This document shows, piece after piece, positions 35,729 to 45,394 of a stretch of 64,000 nt of DNA (the first letter of the stretch is position 1; the number at the start of each line of letters is the position of its first letter). A program made the position numbers and the translations under genes. The DNA lies in NCBI RefSeq assembly GCF_002355835.1, contig NZ_AP017459.1, positions 434,001 through 498,000 of the forward strand, read 5' to 3'. Under the pieces are notes generated by a model, which ran no database searches, was not told the DNA's origin, and saw only the letters and a program-made list of their open reading frames with translations. Source of the stretch: Candidatus Endomicrobiellum trichonymphae (GTDB taxonomy: Bacteria; Elusimicrobiota; Endomicrobiia; Endomicrobiales; Endomicrobiaceae).

Positions 35729-35867
35729 AAGCTGTCCCTACAATTTTTTTCTATTAATGTTGGAGTACTAACGAGCTGAACGTCAGTAAGAAAACATTTT
35801 TTTGTTTATGTTATCATAGAAAAATAATCTTAGTTTGAGATTTTCAAAGTGAAAATGTAAGATATCT

Positions 35868-36374
35868 TTATTCAAGAGATTTTAAGATGGCTTTACCGAA
35901 ATCTTCTGCAACGTCAGGACCCTTTGCAGTAATAATATTTCCGTCAATTTCCAAAGGATTGCCGGTATATATAGCGCCGCCTTTTATCAATGCTTCTTTT
36001 CCGTCAATGAAAACCGTTGCTTTTTTTCCTTTTAAAATACCTGCATTTGCAAGAATCACGCCCGCTATGCATATTGAAGACACAGGTTTACGCTGTTTAA
36101 AAAAATCATTTGCAAGCTTTAATGCATAGTGGTTATCAAAAAATATGACCGATCCGTTGCCACCTATATATACTATTGCATCAAAATCATTTGGATTGAT
36201 CTCTTGAATTAAAAGCATGCTTGTTGTTTTAAACCCGAATCTGCCTCTAAGTTCTCCGGTTTTTACGCTTGCAGTTATGACTTCAATGCCTGTATCCTCA
36301 AGAACTTTTTTAGGTTTATAATATTCTTCATCTCTGAATATTTCGGGGGCGGTTATAAATACGACCCTATTCAT
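35868..36374 (-). CDS. DJ-1/PfpI family protein
   Basis: One of two intact minus-strand genes. The 168-residue product has the class I glutamine amidotransferase-like fold of DJ-1/PfpI proteins: 'RVVFITAPEIFRDEEYYKP' at the start, 'DFDAIVYIGGNGSVIFFDN' with the oxyanion Gly-Gly, and the nucleophile elbow 'PVSSICIAGVILANAG' with the Cys. 'NIITAKGPDVAEDFGKAI' closes the domain. Members act as protein or glyoxal deglycases, chaperones or proteases; the sequence does not decide. A minus-strand remnant and ackA lie upstream of it in transcription order. Confidence 0.87.
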   Translation of the reverse strand: MNRVVFITAPEIFRDEEYYKPKKVLEDTGIEVITASVKTGELRGRFGFKTTSMLLIQEINPNDFDAIVYIGGNGSVIFFDNHYALKLANDFFKQRKPVSSICIAGVILANAGILKGKKATVFIDGKEALIKGGAIYTGNPLEIDGNIITAKGPDVAEDFGKAILKSLE

Positions 36375-36857
36375 AATTATCTCTATTGACTAATCTCGAT
36401 CTTTTTTAGCTGTTCTGCTGGCTCTGCTTTCCCAGATTGCTTGTACTATGTGGATTGTTGTTGCGTCGAAGTCTTTCATAATATTAATATCAAGTCTCCG
36501 TAAGTCACACTATATTGACGTATGTGTCTATAGCTTTCAACGCCTTCCTTTCAGGTGTCAATGGGCGCCATCTCCTTTTTATGCTTTCCAGTGTATATAT
36601 TGTCTAAGAAGTCTACTGTGTCCTTGAAACCAACTTGTCCTTGCCGCCCCTTTAAAGAATTTTTGCATTTCTTTGTCGAACAAGTTTATATGTGTCATTG
36701 TATTGTCGACCTCTTGAGCTTTACACGCCGCCCACCCTTCTTTATTCCCTGCGCTCTTATAGAACTAATATATTCCAGTTTTTTCATTTGCTTCCTTCCT
36801 GTGCAGGCTCTGCCTGTATATAGATATCGCGATAGTTTCAGATTGGACTTACAGAAT
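36375..36857 (-). pseudogene. Unidentified remnant between the DJ-1 gene and ackA
   Basis: On the minus strand pieces with coding character are readable: 'MTHINLFDKEMQKFFKGAAR' (about 36640-36698), 'TLESIKRRWRPLTPERKAL' followed by 'KAIDTYVNI' (about 36505-36600) and 'MKDFDATTIHIVQAIWESR' (about 36425-36482), each in its own frame. The parts differ in tone from the flanking metabolic genes and could come from a mobile or phage-related gene, but I recognise no family. Confidence 0.28.
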
Positions 36858-38060
36858 TTATGTCCGCAGGCAGTCTCTTGACTCCCTTGCAATCATCAGC
36901 TCCTCGTTAGTAGGAATTATCATAATTTTTACTCTAGAATACGCAGTTGAGACAAACCTTTCTTTGCTTGAGGGTTCGTTATTCTTTTCCGTATCTATCT
37001 CAATTCCTATGGCATGCAGATTTACACATATTTTTTCTCTTACCACCGGAGAATTTTCCCCTATGCCTGCCGTAAAAACCAAACCGTCAATGCCATTTAA
37101 TATTCCATAATAAGAGCTTATATACTTTTTTATGCTGTAACAAAGCGTTTCAAAAGCGAGTTTTGCTTTTTTGTTGCTTTCCGCAGCTGCTTTAACAATG
37201 CTCCTCATATCGCCTGAAATTCCCGATATGCCGAGCAGTCCGCTTTCTTTATTCATTAGAGCATTTAACGCCTCGCTGTTTCTATATTTAGGATGTATTT
37301 TTATAATATAAGCTATAATTGCAGGGTCTATATCTCCGCATCTAGTTCCCATTACAACTCCTTGAAGCGGAGTAAAACCCATAGAAGTATCTATAACTTT
37401 CCCTTTTTCAATTGCTGTTATGCTACTGCCGTTGCCTAAATGAGCCGTAATTAATTTTAGTTCGTTTAAAGATTTTCCAAGCATTATAGCCGCTCTCTGT
37501 GAAACATAATTATGCGAAGTTCCGTGAAACCCATATTTTCTTATATGATACTTCTCATAATATTCAAAAGGAAGAGCGTACATATATGCGTAATCGGGCA
37601 TTGTCTGATGGAAAGCGGTATCAAAAACTAAAACTGACGGAACTCCGGGAAGCATTTTTTCTACGGCAAGAATACCGGCATAGTGTGCCGGGGTATGTAA
37701 AGGTGCTATTGAAAAACATTCTTTTAATCCTTTTTTTACTTCTTTTGTTACTAAAACCGACCTTGAAAATCTATCGCCGCCATGCACTATTCTATGTCCT
37801 ATTACGTCAATTTCATCTATATTTACAATGCTTCCGATTTCTTTATCTAAAAGATCGTTTATTATAAGTTCAACGGCTTCCGTGTGGCTGGTGACTTTTA
37901 CGGAATTTTTTTTCTCTTCACTGACGGCTGTTTGTCTTTTATAATATGATTTGGAAGGACCACACTCAACTATTCCCCAGGCAATCTTTTTTTCGTTTTC
38001 CATTTCAAAAAGAGTGTACTTAACAGACGATGACCCGCAATTAACCACTAATACTTTCAT
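36858..38060 (-). CDS. ackA: Acetate kinase
   Basis: Makes ATP from acetyl phosphate, the last step of acetate fermentation. The 400 residues have the standard length and all signature blocks: '[18 protein letters not shown]' at the start, '[13 protein letters not shown]', '[18 protein letters not shown]', '[17 protein letters not shown]', '[15 protein letters not shown]' and '[13 protein letters not shown]'. GAGGAGG lies just upstream of the ATG. The usual partner pta is not adjacent; the upstream region instead holds a decayed DNA methyltransferase. Confidence 0.97.
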   Translation of the reverse strand: MKVLVVNCGSSSVKYTLFEMENEKKIAWGIVECGPSKSYYKRQTAVSEEKKNSVKVTSHTEAVELIINDLLDKEIGSIVNIDEIDVIGHRIVHGGDRFSRSVLVTKEVKKGLKECFSIAPLHTPAHYAGILAVEKMLPGVPSVLVFDTAFHQTMPDYAYMYALPFEYYEKYHIRKYGFHGTSHNYVSQRAAIMLGKSLNELKLITAHLGNGSSITAIEKGKVIDTSMGFTPLQGVVMGTRCGDIDPAIIAYIIKIHPKYRNSEALNALMNKESGLLGISGISGDMRSIVKAAAESNKKAKLAFETLCYSIKKYISSYYGILNGIDGLVFTAGIGENSPVVREKICVNLHAIGIEIDTEKNNEPSSKERFVSTAYSRVKIMIIPTNEELMIARESRDCLRT

Positions 38061-38093
38061 TTGATGTAAAGCCTCCTCTTTTATAAAGTTTGT

Positions 38094-38560
38094 TTATTTG
38101 TTAAAGTCTGCGGGGAGAGGGAATCTGTAAAAAAATAAATTGATTTTATTGTCTTGTTCAAATTTTTTAGTGATTTTAGTATTAGTATTACAATGCGTTT
38201 CGTCAAGTTTTATGCCGATATATTTTCTCTTTAATTTTGCGGCGGCGGCGTACCTCTACTGCAAAAAAGATCTAAAACAATCATTTTCTTTTGTTAATTT
38301 CAACGACTTTTGAGTCTGATGCGAATCTGTATCAAAACATAATATTGTCAGGTTTATAAGTATCACTGCACCTGTTTATGAGGTTTTGCTGATATATGTA
38401 AATTGTTTTCCAGCCGCTTCATGTATTTGCTGGTAAAATATATCTCATCATCTTTAATAAACAACGCTGAGTTTTTATGCCATACGACTTGGCCCTGTGG
38501 ATATATTCACAAAGCGACGTCTAGCGATATGCAAGTTTTCTACTGGTAATGCAAGCTAAT
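38094..38560 (-). pseudogene. Decayed DNA methyltransferase (N6-adenine / N4-cytosine type)
   Basis: Read on the minus strand, the end of a site-specific DNA methyltransferase is visible: 'VVWHKNSALFIKDDEIYF' (about 38440-38495), the 'HQTQKSLKL' block that corresponds to the conserved HPTQKP motif (about 38293-38319), 'IVLDLFCSRG', the AdoMet-binding DPFxGSGT-type motif (about 38249-38281), and in a shifted frame 'AAAAKLKRKYIGIKLDETHC' to a TAA at 38094. The order of motifs is right for the Pfam N6_N4_Mtase family. Frames change at least three times. No restriction endonuclease remnant is recognised beside it. Confidence 0.65.
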
Positions 38561-39154
38561 ACGTTTGATTTTAAAATTCTAAACTAATCTTTTGCCAGTG
38601 TTAAAGAGCACTAATACTGCCGGAAAAATATTTTATTATGCTGTGATTTAGGGTGTATTTGGAAACACAATGTACAATTCTTTCCTTACCGAAAATAGGT
38701 TTTATTGGCGTTTAAAAAGTGTTCTTTTATCTTTATTACTGGTAAGTTAAATTAGTTTCCTGTGACTCTCTTAAATTTTTAGGAGTTAGGAGTATTTAAT
38801 AACAACTACCTCTGATATTTTACATTTAATTTTATACTATTTTCAACTTGTTGTCAATTAATACGACCGCCGTATGGATGGATTAAAACAAATGTGTATG
38901 CGGAAAAGCTGAAAGTAAAATACTAAGGAAAAAAGACAGCAGAAAAAGATGCAAGCAAGGATCCTTCTAATAAATGATGCGACTGTCTTAAGATTGAACG
39001 CTTCATATTAAATAGCTGTCGCATATTTCTTCTTTTCATTTTTATTGTCGGATGACGGGTGTTTAACAGACATTTTAATTTGCTCTTTGGTAAGGAATAT
39101 CTCTACTTGCTAAGTGATAGCAAAGTTGGAGGTTTTCAATAACATACATAAATA
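38561..39154. other. A+T-rich gap, no gene recognised
   Basis: The stretch next to the methyltransferase remnant may hold more of its N-terminal half ('GKELYIVFPNTP' on the minus strand near 38645-38685), but no motif is clear. The rest is A+T-rich with stops in all frames. ATGCGAC near 38977 and GTCGCAT near 39018 are complementary and may form a weak hairpin. Confidence 0.3.
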
Positions 39155-39183
39155 TTGACAGGGATTATCATATTATTTATAAA
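39155..39183 (+). promoter_or_regulatory. Candidate consensus promoter upstream of the ZapA-like pair
   Basis: TTGACA at 39155-39160 and TATAAA at 39178-39183 with a 17-base spacer, close to the sigma-70 consensus. It lies about 160 bases before the first gene of the pair. Confidence 0.6.
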
Positions 39184-39304
39184 ATCCTGTTTTTTCTATA
39201 AAATAATAGAAAAGCTTTTTCGTAATTATTATAGATGTTTATTGAAAACTAATAAAGTTGTTATTTTTTTATATTAATGTACTGAACAATACTCTATATT
39301 GACA

Positions 39305-39333
39305 TTGACAATTCTAAGAGCAAATTATAAAAT
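39305..39333 (+). promoter_or_regulatory. Candidate proximal promoter, possibly giving a leaderless transcript
   Basis: TTGACA at 39305-39310 (a second copy directly precedes it at 39299-39304) and TAAAAT at 39328-39333, 17 bases apart. A start site about seven bases after the -10 box would fall on the ATG at 39340, leaving no 5' leader. Confidence 0.45.
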
Positions 39334-39339
39334 GTTGAC

Positions 39340-39570
39340 ATGAAAAATATTGAAATTTTAGCTGTAAAAGTTAAAAAAGCGACGGAGAGATTAAAAAGAC
39401 TTACTGATGAGAACCTCAAACTTAAACTGGAAGTGGAATATTTAAGAAAAGAGAGCGCATGTGGTAGGAAACAGACGAGCGAATATGTGGTGTTGAGAAA
39501 AAATACTGAAGAAGCCGCTGCTAAAATTGAAAGAATTATAAAAAAAATTGATACGGCAAAGGTTTCGTAA
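39340..39570 (+). CDS. Small coiled-coil protein upstream of zapA
   Basis: A 76-residue acidic/basic protein, nearly all of it predicted heptad coiled coil ('VKKATERLKRLTDENLKLKL' and 'YVVLRKNTEEAAAKIERII'). It ends three bases before the ZapA-like gene, so the two are translationally linked. Short coiled-coil proteins next to zapA occur in several phyla and resemble ZapB-like division proteins in form; the specific role here is not known. No Shine-Dalgarno sequence is visible before the ATG. Confidence 0.65.
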   Translation: MKNIEILAVKVKKATERLKRLTDENLKLKLEVEYLRKESACGRKQTSEYVVLRKNTEEAAAKIERIIKKIDTAKVS

Positions 39571-39572
39571 TT

Positions 39573-39863
39573 ATGGCAGTTACCCGCGAGAGAATTATGG
39601 GAAGAGAGATAGATCTAAATATAGACAATATAGATGAATTGAGTTTTAACAAAGCAGTGAATTTTGTAAATGAGCAGTGGTTGGAAATAAAAAGAGAAAA
39701 TGCTAATGTTGCCGATACTCAGAAAATAGCGGCTTTGACGGCTGTAAAAATTGCAGCAGAATTGCTTAAATTAAAATATTTGCATGAAAGCATTTCAAAT
39801 AGTTATGAGAATAAAATCAAAGAATTTATAAGGCAGTTAGACGAAGCTAATCATATAAATTGA
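39573..39863 (+). CDS. zapA: ZapA-like cell-division protein
   Basis: ZapA binds and bundles FtsZ at the division site. The 96-residue product has the family layout: an N-terminal beta strand region ('RIMGREIDLNIDNIDEL') followed by two long helices ('NKAVNFVNEQWLEIKRE' and 'TQKIAALTAVKIAAELLKL') and a coiled-coil end. Length and order fit, although single-residue identity with well-studied ZapA is low. As in E. coli, a 5-formyltetrahydrofolate cyclo-ligase gene lies close downstream, here after rarA. Confidence 0.65.
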   Translation: MAVTRERIMGREIDLNIDNIDELSFNKAVNFVNEQWLEIKRENANVADTQKIAALTAVKIAAELLKLKYLHESISNSYENKIKEFIRQLDEANHIN

Positions 39864-39990
39864 AATATTTTTAAACTTAATCTGTAGTGTTGATAGTATT
39901 TAAATTAATTAAAATTTACGGCATTACAGTTTTTTTATTTAGAGTTGAAGAGGGTATTAAAATTAACGACAAAAAGTAACGACGGTAGCA

Positions 39991-41310
39991 ATGAAACAGA
40001 CAAATTTCCTTGAAAATGCTGCAAATCGAAAGAATAAACCGCTGGCGGCAAGGATGGCGCCTAGTAGTTTTGAAGAATTTACGGGACAAGACAATATTGT
40101 GGGAGACGGCAAGCTTTTGCGTCGTTCAATAGAAGCTGATAATCTCGGTTCTGTAATTTTTTTCGGTCCGCCTGGAACGGGCAAAAGCGCATTGGCAAGA
40201 ATTATTGCCTTAAAAACGAAAGCATACTTTGAAGAAGTAAATGCAGTAACGACCAGCACAGCCGATATAAGAAAAATAATAGCGGCTGCAGAAGCGAGAA
40301 CGGAGATGTCAGGTAGGAAAACTATTCTTATGCTTGATGAAATTCATCATTTCAACCGTTCGCAACAGGATGCATTGCTTCTAGATGTTGAGAAAGGAAT
40401 AATAACGTTAATCGGTATAACGACGGAAAATCCTTTTTTTTATATCAATGCCGCTATTATTTCAAGAAGCACGGTTTTTGAATTTCAACCTTTGTCGAAA
40501 AAAGCGCTTTTATATGTTATGGAATCGGCTTTAAAAGATAAAGAAAACGGACTTGGAAGCTACAAAGTTAAAATGTCGGAAGAAGCAAGAGAACATTTGC
40601 TTGTTAATGCGTGCGGTGATGCCAGAAAACTTCTTAATGCTCTTGAAATAGGCGTTCTTTCTGCAGAAGTTGACGGAGAAGGCATAAGAATTTTTGATAT
40701 CAGAGCGGCTCAGGAATCAATGCAGAAAAGAGCAGTTTTATACGATCGATCAGGAGACGCTCATTATGATCATATTTCCGCATTCATTAAATCAATGCGG
40801 GGAACAGATCCCGATGCGGCTGTTTACTGGATGGCAAAAATGCTTGCAGCTGGAGAAGATCCTCGCTTTATTGCAAGAAGGATAATAATTTGTGCTTCTG
40901 AAGATGTTGGTATGGCAGATCCCGGAGCTTTAACGCTTGCGGTTTCTGCGCTTAATGCGGTTCAATTTGTCGGCATGCCTGAAGCGAGGATAATTTTAGC
41001 TCAGGTGGCTATTTACGTAGCTTGTGCCCCGAAATCCAACGCTTCTTATATGGCTGTCGAACAAGCTTTGTCGGAAGTTAAAGACGGTAAAGCTAGAAAT
41101 GTTCCAAGTCATTTAAAAGATGCAAATCTTGATAGCGAAAAACTGGGGCACGGACGTGGATACAAATATCCGCATGATTTTGAAGGACATTATACGCAGC
41201 AGGAATATTGGACTGATCCTGTGGAATTTTATGTACCTACAAAAGAAGGCTGTGAGGAGAAAATTCGTGAGCGGTTACTTGGAATCAGAAAAAAGAAAAA
41301 TAAGGCATGA
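39991..41310 (+). CDS. rarA: Replication-associated recombination protein A (AAA+ ATPase)
   Basis: RarA/MgsA acts at stalled replication forks. The 439 residues contain the AAA+ core: Walker A 'FFGPPGTGKSALARIIA' (about 53-69), Walker B 'KTILMLDEIHHFNRSQQDA' (about 108-126), sensor 1 'IGITTENPFF' and a C-terminal tetramerisation domain with 'YDRSGDAHYDHISAFIKSMR' and 'EDPRFIARRIIICASEDVG'. The gene is intact. Its last 44 bases overlap the next gene. Confidence 0.94.
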   Translation: MKQTNFLENAANRKNKPLAARMAPSSFEEFTGQDNIVGDGKLLRRSIEADNLGSVIFFGPPGTGKSALARIIALKTKAYFEEVNAVTTSTADIRKIIAAAEARTEMSGRKTILMLDEIHHFNRSQQDALLLDVEKGIITLIGITTENPFFYINAAIISRSTVFEFQPLSKKALLYVMESALKDKENGLGSYKVKMSEEAREHLLVNACGDARKLLNALEIGVLSAEVDGEGIRIFDIRAAQESMQKRAVLYDRSGDAHYDHISAFIKSMRGTDPDAAVYWMAKMLAAGEDPRFIARRIIICASEDVGMADPGALTLAVSALNAVQFVGMPEARIILAQVAIYVACAPKSNASYMAVEQALSEVKDGKARNVPSHLKDANLDSEKLGHGRGYKYPHDFEGHYTQQEYWTDPVEFYVPTKEGCEEKIRERLLGIRKKKNKA

Positions 41311-41866
41311 GTTTTTGGCTTTAAGAAACAGAATGGATGCGGATTCGGCAGCAGTCTGCAGCGCTGGTATTTTTGCCGGAATTAAAAAACTTTCTGCATA
41401 CGAAAAAGCGAAAACTGTGATGTTTTATTTATCTTACGATTCTGAAGTTGTTACTGATTTTATGATAAATTCAGCTTTTGGCAGTGGAAAGATCGTTGTT
41501 ATTCCGCTAATAAAAAATTTCATAGATGAAGAGATGTACGCCGTGAAAATTTCAAGGCTTGAAGATGCCTGTCTGTCTGTTTACGGCATAAGGCAGCCTG
41601 ACATAAATTCCGTCAATATAAATATAGTAGAAAAAGACAATATCGATTTGGTTTTTGTTCCGGGACTTGCTTTTGATATCAAAGGACACAGGACAGGTTA
41701 CGGTAAAGGCTGCTATGACAGATGGCTTAAAAGTGTGCCGTTTGAAAAAATCGTGGGGCTTGCTTATGATTTTCAAGTTACGAAACAACTTCCGATAGGG
41801 GAATATGATATACCAGTTAGTATTATTGTTACTGAAAAAAGAGTTATACAAATTAAAGAAAATTAA
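41267..41866 (+). CDS. ygfA: 5-formyltetrahydrofolate cyclo-ligase
   Basis: Converts 5-formyl-THF to 5,10-methenyl-THF with ATP. The best start is GTG 41267, which overlaps rarA and has GGAG eight bases upstream, giving 199 residues; TTG 41279 is also possible. Basic N-terminal 'SEKRKIRHEFLALRNRMD' and the signature 'FVPGLAFDIKGHRTGYGKG' with 'CYDRWL' (about 120-145) identify the family. The RNase Y gene follows 11 bases after the stop, so rarA, this gene and rny form one likely operon. Confidence 0.88.
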   Translation: MSGYLESEKRKIRHEFLALRNRMDADSAAVCSAGIFAGIKKLSAYEKAKTVMFYLSYDSEVVTDFMINSAFGSGKIVVIPLIKNFIDEEMYAVKISRLEDACLSVYGIRQPDINSVNINIVEKDNIDLVFVPGLAFDIKGHRTGYGKGCYDRWLKSVPFEKIVGLAYDFQVTKQLPIGEYDIPVSIIVTEKRVIQIKEN

Positions 41867-41877
41867 GGGGCGGATAA

Positions 41878-43434
41878 ATGGGAAACATTACAGTGATTGT
41901 TATAACCGCTTTTGTAGCTTCTATTGTAGGATATATTTTACGTCTTATTTATGCAAAATTAAATATTAGATCGGCAGAACAGACTTCGAAAAGAGTTATA
42001 GAAGAAATGAAACTTATAGCGGAAACAAAGGCAAAAGAAATTATTTTAGATGCGAGATTGATTGTTGACAGAGAGAGAAAAGAGTTTGAACATAAGATAA
42101 AAGAGAGAAGGCAGTTTATCCAGAATATGGAAAACAAGCTTAATCAGCGTGAGGAAAGTTTAGATCGCAAGATGGACGCGGTCGACAAAAAGGAAAAGAA
42201 TTTAAGCGAGAGAGAAAAAGATTTTTCCTCAAAAGAACATCTACTTTCTGTAAAATTTTCAGAAGTCGATAAGGTAAAAGAAGAACAGAAAAAATTTCTT
42301 GAAAGAATTTCAGGGATGACAAGAGAAGAGGCAAAGAAAATTCTTATAAGTGGAATGGAAGAGGATGCAAAACAATGCGCCGCAGTTTTATTGCAGAAAC
42401 TTGAACAGGAAATGCGCGAAAACGCTGATAAAAAATCAAAAGAGATTCTTTCTATTGCAATACAGCGCGTAGCCGCAGACCATACGGCGGATATAACTAC
42501 TTCTACGATTCAAATTTCAAATGACGAAATAAAGGGTAGAATTATAGGAAGAGAGGGTAGAAATATCAAAGCATTTGAACATGCGACAGGCGTTGATTTG
42601 ATAGTTGATGATACACCAGAGTCGATAACTATTTCGGCTTTTGATGGCATAAGAAGACAAATAGCAAAGATTGCTTTGGAAAGACTGATTGCCGACGGCA
42701 GAATTCATCCTGCAAGAATTGAGGAAGTTGTCAAAAAAGTAAAGAAAGATATGGAACAGCACCTTAAAGAAACCGGAGAACAAGCTGTAATCGAGGCGGG
42801 AGTTCCTTGTTCCAATCTTGAAATTATTAAATTGCTCGGAAAATTAAAATACAGGACTTCTTATGGACAAAGTCAGCTTCAGCATACATTGGAAGTTACA
42901 TGGCTTGCAGGCGCCATAGCGGGTGAGCTGGGGCTTGACGTGATGTTTTGTAAAAAAGCAGCGTTGCTGCATGATATAGGCAAAGCCGTTGATCATGAAG
43001 TTGAGGGAACTCATCATCAAATTTCCGCCAATATAGCTAAAAAATACGGCGAATCTCATAAAATGATAAATGCAATTTTATCGCACCATGAAGGTTTTGA
43101 AGTTCCGTCAAGTCCCGAAGCTTTTGTTATAGCAACGGCAGACGCGATTTCAGCAGCGAGACCCGGCGCAAGAAAAGAGTCAGTGGAGCGATATCTTAAA
43201 CGTCTTGAGAAACTTGAAAAAGTCGTAAAAGAATTTCGCGGTGTTTCAATAGCTTATGCAATGCAGGCCGGAAGAGAAGTAAGAATACTTGTAGAACCCG
43301 AAAAAATTAACGATAATCAAACACAAATTTTAGCGCACGATATAGCTAAGAAAATTGAACAAGAACTGGAATATCCTGGACAGATTAAGATTACTGTTGT
43401 TCGAGAAACAAGGGTGCAGGAAATAGCAAAATGA
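41878..43434 (+). CDS. rny: Ribonuclease Y
   Basis: Membrane-anchored endoribonuclease that initiates mRNA decay. The 518 residues show an N-terminal membrane helix ('[20 protein letters not shown]', about 5-24), a long charged coiled coil (about 30-170), a KH RNA-binding domain ('[20 protein letters not shown]') and an HD domain with '[20 protein letters not shown]' as metal site. AAGGGGCGG precedes the ATG. The domain order and length match RNase Y of many phyla. Confidence 0.96.
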   Translation: MGNITVIVITAFVASIVGYILRLIYAKLNIRSAEQTSKRVIEEMKLIAETKAKEIILDARLIVDRERKEFEHKIKERRQFIQNMENKLNQREESLDRKMDAVDKKEKNLSEREKDFSSKEHLLSVKFSEVDKVKEEQKKFLERISGMTREEAKKILISGMEEDAKQCAAVLLQKLEQEMRENADKKSKEILSIAIQRVAADHTADITTSTIQISNDEIKGRIIGREGRNIKAFEHATGVDLIVDDTPESITISAFDGIRRQIAKIALERLIADGRIHPARIEEVVKKVKKDMEQHLKETGEQAVIEAGVPCSNLEIIKLLGKLKYRTSYGQSQLQHTLEVTWLAGAIAGELGLDVMFCKKAALLHDIGKAVDHEVEGTHHQISANIAKKYGESHKMINAILSHHEGFEVPSSPEAFVIATADAISAARPGARKESVERYLKRLEKLEKVVKEFRGVSIAYAMQAGREVRILVEPEKINDNQTQILAHDIAKKIEQELEYPGQIKITVVRETRVQEIAK

Positions 43435-43936
43435 ATTTTTTGTTTTGTGCCTTTTGAGTTATAACGGCAGAGTTTATATGCCTGCGCGGCAGATGTCGGT
43501 TTTAGCGTAGAAGGATCTTGAATTTTTCAAGATGTGCGGAGAAGAAAAGTGATATCTTAGACGGTTGAAGTATTCCAAGCGGAATGTAGGGAAAGTCGGA
43601 GAGTAAAAACAGAGATAGCAATTGCTCGCTTAGATTTTTGTGATGAAAAAATGGGGTTTGCAGTATTTGATAATAACAATCTTTATAAGTTTGTACCGAG
43701 AGTTCAGATACTTGGCAGACTCAGACTGTGTTCCCGTAAAAGTTTAAGCTGAAACAAATCTCTAAATTAGGGAAATGAAAACAAACGATGAGTGACTATT
43801 GCACAAAATGCTCTTGCAGTGTCTTATCTGTTTGGAAAGTTTGACACTGCAAACAATTTGGTGTTTGAAAAAAGTTATAAGAAAACTGCAGGTCTTCTTA
43901 ATTTTTATTCTATTTTTCATTTTTAAGGATACATAA
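43435..43936 (+). other. Gap with an unidentified coding remnant
   Basis: About 43562-43750 is open in one frame and reads 'VKTEIAIARLDFCDEKMG', 'FAVFDNNNLYKFVPRVQIL'. About 43797-43925 reads 'TIAQNALAVSYLFGKFDTAN'. The pieces look like parts of one or two dead genes. I recognise no family. The final bases carry the AAGGA ribosome site of xseA. Confidence 0.3.
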
Positions 43937-45175
43937 ATGTCTGAGGATTTAGAGTTTAATTGCGGCGGCAACAGCGGCGATGGCCGGCTTATATATACTG
44001 TTACGCAGATAAGTGACGAGATAAAACTTATTCTTGAAGATTCTTATCCCACAGTATGGATACGGGGAGAAATTTCAAATTTTAAACTCTATAATTTCGG
44101 GCACATATATTTCAATATCAGAGATAAAAATGCGCAGATAAGAGCGGTGGTATTTCGAAACACAGGTATAAGTTTAAGTTTTTCACCTGAAGACGGGATG
44201 AAAGTTTTGGTTTACGGCAGAGTGAGTTCTTATCCTAAACGTGGCGATTATCAGGTAATTGTAAGCCGTATAGAACGGTATGGTAGAGGTGAGCTGTACG
44301 AAGCGTATGAGAAATTAAAGGAAAAATTGAAAGCGGAAGGATTTTTTGATGAAAGCGCAAAAAAACCGATACCGGATATTGTAAGTAGAATAGGAATTGT
44401 TACTTCGCAAGATGGTGCCGCGCTGTGCGATATTTTAAAAGTAATAGATAGCTTAAATGCAAACATTGAAATTTTAATATATCCTGTGAGAGTTCAGGGA
44501 AAGGAAGCAGAAAAAGAAATTCCGCAGGCGATAGAATATTTAAATTCCCGTCATAAAGATTTGGATGTTTTACTTGTAGGCAGAGGCGGTGGTGCGGTGG
44601 AAGATTTGTGGGCTTTCAATACGGAGTCTGTGGCAAGAGCAATTTTTGCTTCAGAAATACCGATAGTGTCGTGTGTAGGACATGAAGTTGATTTTACTAT
44701 AGCAGACTTCGTTGCAGATATGAGGGCTCCGACACCGTCTGCAGCGGCCGAAATGGTTTTAAGAAGTAGAAATTATATTAAAACCCGCATAGAACTTTTA
44801 GGAGAATCTCTTAGCAGGGCAATAAATTTTATATTGGGCGATCGTAGCGCAGAACTTGACAGACTGATATCGTCAAGAGCATTGACAAAACCGCGTCTGA
44901 TATATGAATATAAGATATCTTATTTGGACGAACTGGGTAGCCGTCTTTTAAAAAGTATCGGCAGATTGTTTGAATCAAAATCTGAAAATTTAGAAAACGT
45001 TTCGCGCAGATTGGATATTGTGTCTCCGCTGTCTGTTTTGAAAAGAGGTTTTTCCATTTGCTTTGACAGCAATAATGAAATTATTAAAGATTCAAAAAAC
45101 GTTAATGTCGGCGATGATATTAGTATAAAGTTTGCGTCATGTAGTTTGAATGCACAGGTGAAAAGCTATGAATAA
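43937..45175 (+). CDS. xseA: Exodeoxyribonuclease VII large subunit
   Basis: Catalytic subunit of ExoVII, which degrades single-stranded DNA. The 412 residues include an N-terminal OB fold ('PTVWIRGEISNFKLYNFGHI') and the catalytic domain with 'RIGIVTSQDGAALCDIL', 'DVLLVGRGGGAVEDLWAFN' and 'PIVSCVGHEVDFTIADFVAD' followed by 'RAPTPSAAAEMV'. A coiled-coil arm and a C-terminal 'VLKRGFSICFD' follow. It overlaps xseB by 8 bases, the usual coupling of the two subunits. Confidence 0.96.
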   Translation: MSEDLEFNCGGNSGDGRLIYTVTQISDEIKLILEDSYPTVWIRGEISNFKLYNFGHIYFNIRDKNAQIRAVVFRNTGISLSFSPEDGMKVLVYGRVSSYPKRGDYQVIVSRIERYGRGELYEAYEKLKEKLKAEGFFDESAKKPIPDIVSRIGIVTSQDGAALCDILKVIDSLNANIEILIYPVRVQGKEAEKEIPQAIEYLNSRHKDLDVLLVGRGGGAVEDLWAFNTESVARAIFASEIPIVSCVGHEVDFTIADFVADMRAPTPSAAAEMVLRSRNYIKTRIELLGESLSRAINFILGDRSAELDRLISSRALTKPRLIYEYKISYLDELGSRLLKSIGRLFESKSENLENVSRRLDIVSPLSVLKRGFSICFDSNNEIIKDSKNVNVGDDISIKFASCSLNAQVKSYE

Positions 45176-45383
45176 AAAACAGTTAAATTTTGAGAAATCG
45201 CTTAAAAAACTTGAAGAAATAGTTTCTGAAATAGAAAATGCCGATCCTGATTTGGATAAAGCGCTGGCTTTGTTTGCAGAGGGCGCTGAACTTATAAAAT
45301 CTTGTTTGGCAAAATTGAATGAGACAAAGAAGAAAATTGAAGTTATAATTTCTTCGGGGAAAACAGAGTTTTTTAAAGAGTAA
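45168..45383 (+). CDS. xseB: Exodeoxyribonuclease VII small subunit
   Basis: A 71-residue helical hairpin protein that coats the coiled-coil arm of XseA. 'FEKSLKKLEEIVSEIENADP' and 'LDKALALFAEGAELIKSC' are the conserved family segments. The start overlaps the end of xseA and ispA follows 11 bases after the stop, a widespread xseA-xseB-ispA order. Confidence 0.93.
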   Translation: MNKKQLNFEKSLKKLEEIVSEIENADPDLDKALALFAEGAELIKSCLAKLNETKKKIEVIISSGKTEFFKE

Positions 45384-45394
45384 AAATTTTAATA

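Noticed and set aside
36555-36881. Plus-strand open frame between the DJ-1 gene and ackA, 108 codons
   Set aside because: Composition is Cys/Phe/Pro-rich and has no start signal. The minus-strand pieces look more like protein, and both flanking genes are on the minus strand.
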